Assembly: GCF_051020975.1 (NCBI RefSeq)
Contig: NW_027478161.1
Location: 7,626,001 to 7,690,000, forward strand
DNA: 64,000 bases
From: Osmia lignaria lignaria
Taxonomy: Eukaryota; Arthropoda; Insecta; Hymenoptera; Megachilidae
Direction of reading: 5' to 3'
Below, in pieces: positions 38,367 through 50,840 of the stretch (position 1 is its first letter; each line of letters starts with the position of its first letter). A model generated the notes under the pieces. That model had not been told where the DNA came from. It did no database searches and saw only the letters and a program-made list of their open reading frames with translations. Made by a program: the position numbers and the translations under genes.

Positions 38367-41300
38367 CTGGAAGTGGCATTTCCAGCTCGCAATCGTGCAG
38401 AGTTATCTCAAAGAAAGGGGCCACGGTGTTTCTGTATCTCTATTATGTTGGTGCGGCTTCGGAACTTTTAAATATCTTGATATATCTCGAGAACTACGCC
38501 TCTGATCGAAAAATATCATAGAACATAAAAAGTAGGAAACTTAATTCTCTACAAAAAAGGTCTCTTAACATTGTGCCATAGCTCGCTTCGTTTCCGAGAT
38601 ATTTGCAGATATATCTCAAGGGAAGGGGCCTGACGGACATATTTCGAGATATTTCTTCTTCTTGTTGTTCTTCTTCTGCACAGCTAAGCTGGAAGTGGCA
38701 TTTACAGCTCGCAATAGTGCAGAGTTATCTCAAAGAAAGGGGCCACGGTGTTTCTGTATCTCTATTATGTTGGTGCGGCTTCGGAACTTTTAAATATCTT
38801 GATATATCTCGAGAACTACGCCTCTGATCGAAAAATATCATAGAACATAAAAAGTAGGAAACTGAATTCTCTACAAAAAAGGTCTCTTAACATTTTGCCA
38901 TAGCTCGCTTCGTTTCCGAGATATTTGCAGATTTATCTCAAGGGAAGGGGCCTGACGGACATATTTCGAGATATTTCTTCTTCTTGTTGTTCTTCTTCTG
39001 CCCAGCTAAGCTGGAAGTGGCATTTGCAGAGCGCAATAGTGCAGAGTTATCTCAAAGAAAGGGGCCACGGTGTTTCTGTATCTCTATTATGTTGGTGCGG
39101 CTTCGGAACTTTTAAATATCTTGATATATCTCGAGAACTACGCATCTGATCAAAAAATATCATACTACATAAAAGGTAGGAAACTTAATTCTCTACAAGA
39201 AAGGTCTCTAAACATTTTGCCATAGCTCGCTTCGTTTGCGAGATATTTGCAGATTTATCTCAAGGGAAGGGGCCTGACGGACATATTTCGAGATATTTCT
39301 TCTTCTTGTTGTTCTTCTTCTGCACAGCTAAACTGGAAGTGGCATTTCCAGCTCGCAATAGTGCAGAGTTATCTCAACGAGAGGGGCCACGGTGTTTCTG
39401 TATCTCTATTATGTTGGTGCGGCTTCGGAACTTTTAAATATCTTGATATATCTCGAGAACTACGCATCTGATCAAAAAATATCATAGAAGATAAAAAGTA
39501 GGAAACTTAATTCCCTACAAAAAAGGTCTCTTAACATTTTGCCATAGCTCGCTTCGTTTCCGAGATATTTGCAGATTTATCTCAAGGGAAGGGGCCTGAC
39601 GGACATATTTCGAGATATTTCTTCTTCTTGTTGTTCTTCTTCTGCACAGCTAAGCTGGAAGTGGCATTTGCAGCTCGCAATAGTGCAGAGTTATCTCAAA
39701 GAAAGGGGCCACGGTGTTTCTGTATCTCTATTATGTGGGTGCGGCTTCGGAACTTTTAAATATCTTGATATATCTCGACAAACTACGCATCTGATCAAAA
39801 AATATCATAGAACATAAAAAGTAGGAAACCTAATTTTCTACCAAAAAGGTCTCTTAACATTTTGCCGTAGCTCGCTTCGTTTCCGAGATATTTGCAGATT
39901 TATCTCAAGGGAAGGGGCCTGACGGACATATTTCGAAATATTTCTTATTCTTGTTGTTCTTCTTCTGCACAGCTAAGCTGGAAGTGGCATTTGCAGCCCG
40001 CAATAGTGCAGAGTTATCTCAAAGAAAGGGGCCACGGTGTCTCTGTACCTCTATTATGTTGGTGCAGCTTCGGAGCTTTTAAATATCTTGATATATCTCG
40101 AGAACTACGCATCTGATCAAAAAATATCATAGAACATAAAAAGTAGGAAACTTAATTCTCTACAAAAAAGGTCTCTTAACGTTTTGCAATAGCTCGCTTC
40201 GTTTCCGAGATATTTGCAGATTTATCTCAAGGGAAGGGTCCTGACGGACATATTTCGAGATATTTCTTCTTCTTGTTGTTCTTCTTCTGCACATCTAAAC
40301 TGGAAGTGGCATTTCCAGCTCGCAATAGTGCAGAGTTATCCCAAAGAAAGGGGCCACGGTGTTTCTGTATCTCTATTATGTTGGTGCGGCTTCGGAACTT
40401 TTAAATATCTCGATATATCACGAAAACTACGCTTCTGATCAAAAAATATCATAGAACATAAATTGTAGGAAACATAATTCTCTACAAAAAAGGTCTCTTA
40501 ACATTTTGCCATAGCTCGCTTCGTTTCCGAGATATTTGCAGATTTATCTCAAGGGAAGGGTCCTGATGGACATATTTCGAGATATTTCTTCTTCTTGTTG
40601 TTCTTCTTCTGCACAGCTAAACTGGAAGTGGGATTTCCAGCTCGCAATCGTGCAGAGTTATCTCAAAGAAAGGGGCCACGGTGTTTCTGTATCTCTATTA
40701 TGTTGGTGCTGCTTCGGAACTTTTAAATATCTTGATATATCTCGAGAACTACGCATCTGATCAAAAAATATCATAGAACATGAAAAGTAGGAAACTTAAT
40801 TCTCTACAAAAAAGGTCTCTTAACATTTTGCCATAGCTCTCTTCTTTTCCGAGATATTTGCAGATTTATCTCAAGGGAAGGGGCCTGACGGACATATTTC
40901 GAGATATTTCTTCTTCTTGTTGTTCTTCTTCTGCACAGCTAAGCTCGAAGTGGCATTTGCAGCTCGCAATAGTGCAGAGTTATCTCAAAGAAAGAGGCCA
41001 CGGTGTTTCTGTACCTCTATTATGTTGGTGCAGCTTCGGAGCTTTTAAATATCTTGATATATCTCGAGAACTACGCATCTGATCAAAAAATATCATAGAA
41101 CATAAAAAGTAGGAAACTTAATTCTCTACAAAAAAGGTCTCTTAACGTTTTGCAATAGCTCGCTTCGTTTCCGAGATATTTGCAGATTTATCTCAAGGGA
41201 AGGGTCCTGACGGACATATTTCGAGATATTTCTTCTTCTTGTTGTTCTTCTTCTGCACAGCTAAACTGGAAGTGGCATTTCCAGCTCGCAATAGTGCAGA

Positions 41301-44300
41301 GTTATCCCAAAGAAAGGGGCCACGGTGTTTCTGTATCTCTATTATGTTGGTGCGGCTTCGGAACTTTTAAATATCTTGATATATCTCGAGAACTACGCAT
41401 CTGATCAAAAAATATCATAGAACATGAAAAGTAGGAAACTTAATTCTCTACAAAAAAGGTCTCTTAACATTTTGCCATAGCTCTCTTCGTTTCCGAGATA
41501 TTTGCAGATTTATCTCAAGGGAAGGGGCCTGACGGACATATTTCGAGATATTTCTTCTTCTTGTTGTTCTTCTTCTGCACAGCTAAGCTCGAAGTGGCAT
41601 TTGCAGCACGCAATAGTGCAGAGTTATCTCAAAGAAAGAGGCCACGGTGTTTCTGTACCTCTATTATGTTGGTGCAGCTTCGGAACTTTTAAATATCTTG
41701 ATATATCTCGAGAACTACGCATCTGATCAAAAAATATCATCGAACATAAAAAGTAGGAAACTTAATTCTCTACAAAAAAGGTCTCTTAACATTTTGCCAT
41801 AGCTCGCTTCGTTTCCGAGATATTTGCAGATTTATCTCAAGGGAAGTGGCCTGACGGACATATTTCGAGATATTTCTTCTTCTTGTTGTTCTTCTTCTGC
41901 ACAGCTAAGCTGGAAGTGGCATTTGCAGCTCGCAAGAGTGCAGAGTTATCCCAAAGAAAGGGGCCACGGTGTTTCTGTATCTCTATTATGTTGGTGCGGC
42001 TTCGGAACTTTTAAATATCTTGATATATCTCGAGAACTACGCCTCTGATCGAAAAATATCATAGAACATAAAAAGTAGGAAACTTAATTCTCTACAAAAA
42101 AGGTCTCTTCACATTTTGCCGTAGCTCGCTTCGTTTCCGAGATATTTGCAGATTTATCTCAAGGGAAGGGGCCTGACGGACATATTTCGAAATATTTCTT
42201 ATTCTTGTTGTTCTTCTTCTGCACAGCTAAGCTGGAAGTGGCATTTCCAGCTCGCAATCGTGCAGAGTTATCTCAAAGAAAGGGGCCACGGTGTTTCTGT
42301 ATCTCTATTATGTTGGTGCGGCTTCGGAACTTTTAAATATCTTGATATATCTCGAGAACTACGCCTCTGATCGAAAAATATCATAGAACATAAAAAGTAG
42401 GAAACTTAATTCTCTACAAAAAAGGTCTCTTAACATTGTGCCATAGCTCGCTTCGTTTCCGAGATATTTGCAGATATATCTCAAGGGAAGGGGCCTGACG
42501 GACATATTTCGAGATATTTCTTCTTCTTGTTGTTCTTCTTCTGCACAGCTAAGCTGGAAGTGGCATTTACAGCTCGCAATAGTGCAGAGTTATCTCAAAG
42601 AAAGGGGCCACGGTGTTTCTGTATCTCTATTATGTTGGTGCGGCTTCGGAACTTTTAAATATCTTGATATATCTCGAGAACTACGCCTCTGATCGAAAAA
42701 TATCATAGAACATAAAAAGTAGGAAACTGAATTCTCTACAAAAAAGGTCTCTTAACATTTTGCCATAGCTCGCTTCGTTTCCGAGATATTTGCAGATTTA
42801 TCTCAAGGGAAGGGGCCTGACGGACATATTTCGAGATATTTCTTCTTCTTGTTGTTCTTCTTCTGCCCAGCTAAGCTGGAAGTGGCATTTGCAGAGCGCA
42901 ATAGTGCAGAGTTATCTCAAAGAAAGGGGCCACGGTGTTTCTGTATCTCTATTATGTTGGTGCGGCTTCGGAACTTTTAAATATCTTGATATATCTCGAG
43001 AACTACGCATCTGATCAAAAAATATCATACTACATAAAAGGTAGGAAACTTAATTCTCTACAAGAAAGGTCTCTAAACATTTTGCCATAGCTCGCTTCGT
43101 TTGCGAGATATTTGCAGATTTATCTCAAGGGAAGGGGCCTGACGGACATATTTCGAGATATTTCTTCTTCTTGTTGTTCTTCTTCTGCACAGCTAAACTG
43201 GAAGTGGCATTTCCAGCTCGCAATAGTGCAGAGTTATCTCAACGAGAGGGGCCACGGTGTTTCTGTATCTCTATTATGTTGGTGCGGCTTCGGAACTTTT
43301 AAATATCTTGATATATCTCGAGAACTACGCATCTGATCAAAAAATATCATAGAAGATAAAAAGTAGGAAACTTAATTCCCTACAAAAAAGGTCTCTTAAC
43401 ATTTTGCCATAGCTCGCTTCGTTTCCGAGATATTTGCAGATTTATCTCAAGGGAAGGGGCCTGACGGACATATTTCGAGATATTTCTTCTTCTTGTTGTT
43501 CTTCTTCTGCACAGCTAAGCTGGAAGTGGCATTTGCAGCTCGCAATAGTGCAGAGTTATCTCAAAGAAAGGGGCCACGGTGTTTCTGTATCTCTATTATG
43601 TGGGTGCGGCTTCGGAACTTTTAAATATCTTGATATATCTCGACAAACTACGCATCTGATCAAAAAATATCATAGAACATAAAAAGTAGGAAACCTAATT
43701 TTCTACCAAAAAGGTCTCTTAACATTTTGCCGTAGCTCGCTTCGTTTCCGAGATATTTGCAGATTTATCTCAAGGGAAGGGGCCTGACGGACATATTTCG
43801 AAATATTTCTTATTCTTGTTGTTCTTCTTCTGCACAGCTAAGCTGGAAGTGGCATTTGCAGCCCGCAATAGTGCAGAGTTATCTCAAAGAAAGGGGCCAC
43901 GGTGTCTCTGTACCTCTATTATGTTGGTGCAGCTTCGGAGCTTTTAAATATCTTGATATATCTCGAGAACTACGCATCTGATCAAAAAATATCATAGAAC
44001 ATAAAAAGTAGGAAACTTAATTCTCTACAAAAAAGGTCTCTTAACGTTTTGCAATAGCTCGCTTCGTTTCCGAGATATTTGCAGATTTATCTCAAGGGAA
44101 GGGTCCTGACGGACATATTTCGAGATATTTCTTCTTCTTGTTGTTCTTCTTCTGCACATCTAAACTGGAAGTGGCATTTCCAGCTCGCAATAGTGCAGAG
44201 TTATCCCAAAGAAAGGGGCCACGGTGTTTCTGTATCTCTATTATGTTGGTGCGGCTTCGGAACTTTTAAATATCTCGATATATCACGAAAACTACGCTTC

Positions 44301-45985
44301 TGATCAAAAAATATCATAGAACATAAATTGTAGGAAACATAATTCTCTACAAAAAAGGTCTCTTAACATTTTGCCATAGCTCGCTTCGTTTCCGAGATAT
44401 TTGCAGATTTATCTCAAGGGAAGGGTCCTGATGGACATATTTCGAGATATTTCTTCTTCTTGTTGTTCTTCTTCTGCACAGCTAAACTGGAAGTGGGATT
44501 TCCAGCTCGCAATCGTGCAGAGTTATCTCAAAGAAAGGGGCCACGGTGTTTCTGTATCTCTATTATGTTGGTGCTGCTTCGGAACTTTTAAATATCTTGA
44601 TATATCTCGAGAACTACGCATCTGATCAAAAAATATCATAGAACATGAAAAGTAGGAAACTTAATTCTCTACAAAAAAGGTCTCTTAACATTTTGCCATA
44701 GCTCTCTTCTTTTCCGAGATATTTGCAGATTTATCTCAAGGGAAGGGGCCTGACGGACATATTTCGAGATATTTCTTCTTCTTGTTGTTCTTCTTCTGCA
44801 CAGCTAAGCTCGAAGTGGCATTTGCAGCTCGCAATAGTGCAGAGTTATCTCAAAGAAAGAGGCCACGGTGTTTCTGTACCTCTATTATGTTGGTGCAGCT
44901 TCGGAGCTTTTAAATATCTTGATATATCTCGAGAACTACGCATCTGATCAAAAAATATCATAGAACATAAAAAGTAGGAAACTTAATTCTCTACAAAAAA
45001 GGTCTCTTAACGTTTTGCAATAGCTCGCTTCGTTTCCGAGATATTTGCAGATTTATCTCAAGGGAAGGGTCCTGACGGACATATTTCGAGATATTTCTTC
45101 TTCTTGTTGTTCTTCTTCTGCACAGCTAAACTGGAAGTGGCATTTCCAGCTCGCAATAGTGCAGAGTTATCCCAAAGAAAGGGGCCACGGTGTTTCTGTA
45201 TCTCTATTATGTTGGTGCGGCTTCGGAACTTTTAAATATCTTGATATATCTCGAGAACTACGCATCTGATCAAAAAATATCATAGAACATGAAAAGTAGG
45301 AAACTTAATTCTCTACAAAAAAGGTCTCTTAACATTTTGCCATAGCTCTCTTCGTTTCCGAGATATTTGCAGATTTATCTCAAGGGAAGGGGCCTGACGG
45401 ACATATTTCGAGATATTTCTTCTTCTTGTTGTTCTTCTTCTGCACAGCTAAGCTCGAAGTGGCATTTGCAGCACGCAATAGTGCAGAGTTATCTCAAAGA
45501 AAGAGGCCACGGTGTTTCTGTACCTCTATTATGTTGGTGCAGCTTCGGAACTTTTAAATATCTTGATATATCTCGAGAACTACGCATCTGATCAAAAAAT
45601 ATCATCGAACATAAAAAGTAGGAAACTTAATTCTCTACAAAAAAGGTCTCTTAACATTTTGCCATAGCTCGCTTCGTTTCCGAGATATTTGCAGATTTAT
45701 CTCAAGGGAAGTGGCCTGACGGACATATTTCGAGATATTTCTTCTTCTTGTTGTTCTTCTTCTGCACAGCTAAGCTGGAAGTGGCATTTGCAGCTCGCAA
45801 GAGTGCAGAGTTATCCCAAAGAAAGGGGCCACGGTGTTTCTGTATCTCTATTATGTTGGTGCGGCTTCGGAACTTTTAAATATCTTGATATATCTCGAGA
45901 ACTACGCCTCTGATCGAAAAATATCATAGAACATAAAAAGTAGGAAACTTAATTCTCTACAAAAAAGGTCTCTTCACATTTTGCC
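38367..45985. repeat. 12-monomer HOR (3865 bp), two copies sharing a private insertion
   Basis: Positions 38367-42120 match 42232-45985 at an offset of 3865 bp, twelve monomers plus one base. The extra base comes from CTCGACAAACTACG in place of CTCGAGAACTACG, seen at about 39775 and again at about 43640, so it predates the duplication. Other shared marks are CATTGTGCCATAGC, AACTGAATTC, CTGCCCAGC, GCAGAGCGC, CATACTACATAAAAGG, TTTGCGAGATA, AACGAGAGGGG, TATGTGGGTGCGG and CTCTCTTCTTTTCC. I saw no difference between the copies where I compared them. The match starts after an A/G difference at 38366/42231 and stops at G/A 42121/45986. Confidence 0.93.
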
Positions 45986-46332
45986 ATAGCTCGCTTCGTT
46001 TCCGAGATATTTGCAGATTTATCTCAAGGGAAGGGGCCTGACGGACATATTTCGAGATATTTCTTCTTCTTGTTGTTCTTCTTCTGCACAGCTAAGCTGG
46101 AAGTGGCATTTGCAGCTCGCAATAGTGCAGAGTTATCGCAAAGAAAGGGGCTACGGTGTTTCTGTATCGCTATTATGTTGGTGCGGCTTCGGAACTTTTA
46201 AATATCTTGATATATCTCGAGAACTACGCATCTGATCCAAAAATATCATAGAACATAAAAAGTAGGAAACTTAATTCTCTACAAAAAAGGTCTCTTAACG
46301 TTTTGCAATAGCTCGCTTCGTTTCCGAGATAT

Positions 46333-49300
46333 TTGCAGATTTATCTCAAGGGAAGGGGCCTGACGGACATATTTCCAGATATTTCTTCTTCTTGTTGTTC
46401 TTCTTCTGCACAGCTAAGCTGGAAGTGGCATTTGCCGCTCGCAATAGTGCAGAGTTATCTCAAAGAAAGGGGCCACGGTGTTTCTGTATCTCTATTATGT
46501 TGGTGCGGCTTCGGAACTTTCAAATATCTTGATATATCTCGAGAACTACGCATCTGATCAAAAAATATCATAGAACATAAAAAGTAGGAAACCTAATTTT
46601 CTACAAAAAAGGTCTCTTAACATTTTGCCGTAGCTCGCTTCGTTTCCGAGATATTTGCAGATTTATCTCAAGGGAAGGGGCCTGACGGACATATTTCGAA
46701 ATATTTCTTATTCTTGTTGTTCTTCTTCTGCACAGCTAAGCTGGAAGTGGCATTTGCAGCTCGCAATAGTGCAGAGTTATCTCAAAGAAAGGGGCCACGG
46801 TGTTTCTGTACCTCTATTATGTTGGTGCAGCTTCGGAGCTTTTAAATATCTTGATATATCTCGAGAACTACGCATCTGATCAAAAAATATCATAGAACAT
46901 AAAAAGTAGGAAACTTAATTCTCTACAAAAAAGGTCTCTTAACATTTTGCCATAGCTCGCTTTGTTTCCGAGATATTTGCAGATTTATCTCAAGGGAAGG
47001 GGCCTGACGGACATATTTCGAGATATTTCTTCTTCTTGTTGTTCTTCTTCTGCACAGCTAAGCTGGAAGTGGCATTTGCAGCGCGCAATAGTGCAGAGTT
47101 ATCTCAAAGAAAGGGGCCACGGTGTTTCTGTATCTCTATTATGTTGGTGCGGCTTCGGAACTTTTAAATATCTTGATATATCTCGAGAACTACGCATCTG
47201 TTCAAAAAATATCATAGAACATAAAAAGTAGGAATCCTAATTTTCTACAAAAAAGGTCTCTTAACATTTTGCCGTAGCTCGCTTCGTTTCCGAGATATTT
47301 GCAGATTTATCTCAAGGGAAGGGGCCTGACGGACATATTTCCAGATATTTCTTCTTCTTGTTGTTCTTCTTCTGCACAGCTAAGCTGGAAGTGGCATTTG
47401 CCGCTCGCAATAGTGCAGAGTTATCTCAAAGAAAGGGGCCACGGTGTTTCTGTATCTCTATTATGTTGGTGCGGCTTCGGAACTTTCAAATATCTTGATA
47501 TATCTCGAGAACTACGCATCTGATCAAAAAATATCACAGAACATAAAAAGTAGGAAACCTAATTTTCTACAAAAAAGGTCTCTTAACATTTTGCCGTAGC
47601 TCACTTCGTTTCCGAGATATTTGCAGATTTATCTCAAGGGAAGGGGCCTGACGGACATATCTCGAAATATTTCTTATTCTTGTTGTTCTTCTTCTGCACA
47701 GCTAAGCTGGAAGTGGCATTTGCAGCTCGCAATAGTGCAGAGTTATCTCAAAGAAAGGGGCCACGGTGTTTCTGAACCTCTATTATGTTGGTGCAGCTTC
47801 GGAGCTCTTAAATATCTTGATATATCTCGAGAACTACGCATCTGATCAAAAAATATCATAGAACATAAAAAGTAGGAAACCTAATTCTCTACAAAAAAGG
47901 TCTCTTAACATTTTGCCATAGCTCGCTTCGTTTCCGAGATATTTGCAGATTTAGCTCAAGGGAAGGGGCCTGACGGACATATTCCGAGATATTTCTTCTT
48001 CTTGTTGTTCCTCTTCTGCACAGCTAAGCTGGAAGTGGCATTTGCAGGTCGCAATAGTGCAGAGTTATCTCAAAGAAAGGGGCCACGGTGTTTCTGTATC
48101 TCTATTATGTTGGTGCGGCTTCGGAACTTTTAAATATCTCGATATATCTCGAAAACTACGCTTCTGATAAAAAAATATCAGAGAACGTAAATTGTAGGAA
48201 ACATAATTCTCTACAAAAAAGGTCTCTTAACATTTTGCCGTAGCTCGCTTCGTTTCCGAGATATTTGCAGATTTATCTCAAGGGAAGGGGCCTGACGGAC
48301 ATATTTCGAAATATTTCTTATTCTTGTTGTTCTTCTTCTGCACAGCTAAGCTGGAAGTGGCATTTGCAGCGCGCAATAGTGCAGAGTTATCTCAAAGAAA
48401 CGGGCCACGGTGTTTCTGTATCTCTATTATGTTGGTGCGGCTTCGGAACTTTTAAATATCTTGATATATCTCGAGAACTACGCATCTGATCAAAAAATAT
48501 CATAGAACATAAATAGTAGGAAACTTAATTCTCTACAAAAAAGGTCTTTTAACGTTTTGCAATAGCTCGCTTCGTTTCCAAGATATTTGCAGATTTATCT
48601 CAAGGGAAGGGTCCTGACGGACATATTTCGAGATATTTCTTCTTCTTGTTGTTCTTCTTCTGCACAGCTAAGCTGGAAGTGGCATTTGCAGCTCGCAATA
48701 GTGCAGAGTTATCTCAAAGAAAGGGGCCACGGTGTTTCTGTATCTCTATTATGTTGGTGCGGCTTCGGAACGTTTAAATATCTTGATATATCTCGAGAAC
48801 TACGCATCTGATCAAAAAATATCATAGAACATAAAAAGTAGGAAACCTAATTTTCTACAAAAAAGGTCTCTTAACATTTTGCCGTAGCTCGCTTCGTTTC
48901 CGAGATATTTGCAGATATATCTCAAGGGAAGGGGCCTGACGGACATATTTCGAGATATTTCTTCTTCTTGTTGTTCTTCTTCTGCACAGCTAAGCTGGAA
49001 GTGGCATTTGCAGCTCGCAATAGTGCAGAGTTATCTCAAAGAAAGGGGCCACGGTGTTTCTGTACCTCTATTATGTTGGTGCAGCTTCGGAGCTTTTAAA
49101 TATCTTGATATATCTCGAGAACTACGCATCTGATCAAAAAATATCATAGAACATAAATAGTAGGAAGCTTAATTCTCTACAAAAAAGGTCTCTTAACATT
49201 TTCCCATAGCTGGCATCGTTTCCGAGATATTTGCAGATTTATCTCAAGGGAAGGGGCCTGACGGACATATTTCCAGATATTTCGTCTTCTTGTTGTTCTT

Positions 49301-50840
49301 CTTCTGCACAGCTAAGCTGGAAGTGGCATTTGCAGCTCGCAATAGTGCAGAGTTATCGCAAAGAAAGGGGCCACGGTGTTTCTGTATCTCTATTATGTTG
49401 GTGCGGCTTCGGAACTTTTAAATATCTTGATATATCTCGAGAACTACGCATCTGTTCAAAAAATATCATAGAACATAAAAAGTAGGAATCCTAATTTTCT
49501 ACAAAAAAGGTCTCTTAACATTTTGCCGTAGCTCGCTTCGTTTCCGAGATATTTGCAGATTTATCTCAAGGGAAGGGGCCTGACGGACATATTTCCAGAC
49601 ATTTCTTCTTCTTGTTGTTCTTCTTCTGCACAGCTAAGCTGGAAATGGCATTTGCCGCTCGCAATAGTGCAGAGTTATCTCAAAGAAAGGGGCCACGGTG
49701 TTTCTGTATCTCTATTATGTTGGTGCGGCTTCGGAACTTTCAAATATCTTGATATATCTCGAGAACTACGCATCTGATCAAAAAATATCATAGAACATAA
49801 AAAGTAGGAAACTTAATTCTCTACAAAAAAGGTCTCTTAACATTTTGCCATAGCTCGCTTCGTTTCCGAGATATTTGCAGATTTAGCTCAAGGGAAGGGG
49901 CCTGACGGACATATTCCGAGATATTTCTTCTTCTTGTTGTTCCTCTTCTGCACAGCTAAGCTGGAAGTGGCATTTGCAGGTCGCAATAGTGCAGAGTTAT
50001 CTCAAAGAAAGGGGCCACGGTGTTTCTGTATCTCTATTATGTTGGTGCGGCTTCGGAACTTTTAAATATCTCGATATATCTCGAAAACTACGCTTCTGAT
50101 AAAAAAATATCAGAGAACGTAAATTGTAGGAAACATAATTCTCTACAAAAAAGGTCTCTTAACATTTTGCCGTAGCTCGCTTCGTTTCCGAGATATTTGC
50201 AGATTTATCTCAAGGGAAGGGGCCTGACGGACATATTTCCAGATATTTCGTCTTCTTGTTGTTCTTCTTCTGCACAGCTAAGCTGGAAGTGGCATTTGCA
50301 GCTCGCAATAGTGCAGAGTTATCGCAAAGAAAGGGGCCACGGTGTTTCTGTATCTCTATTATGTTGGTGCGGCTTCGGAACTTTTAAATATCTTGATATA
50401 TCTCGAGAACTACGCATCTGATCAAAAAATATCATAGAACATATATAGTAGGAAGCTTAATTCTCTACAAAAAAGGTCTCTTAACATTTTCCCATAACTG
50501 GCATCGTTTCCGAGATATTTGCAGATTTATCTCAAGGGAAGGGGCCTGACGGACATATTTCGAGATATTTCTTCTTCTTGTTGTTCTTCTTCTGCACAGC
50601 TAAGCTGGAAGTGGCATTTGCAGCTCGCAATAGTGCAGAGTTATCGCAAAGAAAGGGGCCACGGTGTTTCTGTATCTCTATTATGTTGGTGCGGCTTCGG
50701 AACCTTTAAATATCTTGATATATCTCGAGAACTACGCATCTGATCAAAAAATATCATAGAACATAAAAAGTAGGAAACCTAATTTTCTACAAAAAAGGTC
50801 TCTTAACATTTTGCCGTAGCTCGCTTCGTTTCCGAGATAT
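46333..50840. repeat. Mixed monomers between the 12-mer and trimer HORs
   Basis: These are recognisable subtypes in irregular order. TTTCCAGATATTTC with TTTGCCGCTCGC and ACTTTCAAATATC appear at 46333, 47299 and 49553. TTTCGAAATATTTCTTATTC copies appear at 46655, 47621 and 48265. TTAGCTC-type copies appear at 47943 and 49875, both followed by CTTCTGATAAAAAAATATC. The pair 46333/46655 recurs as 47299/47621 at 966 bp. The CATTTTCCCATAGCTGGC junction, last seen near 4.1 kb, returns at about 49198. No clean HOR could be delimited by eye. Confidence 0.7.
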
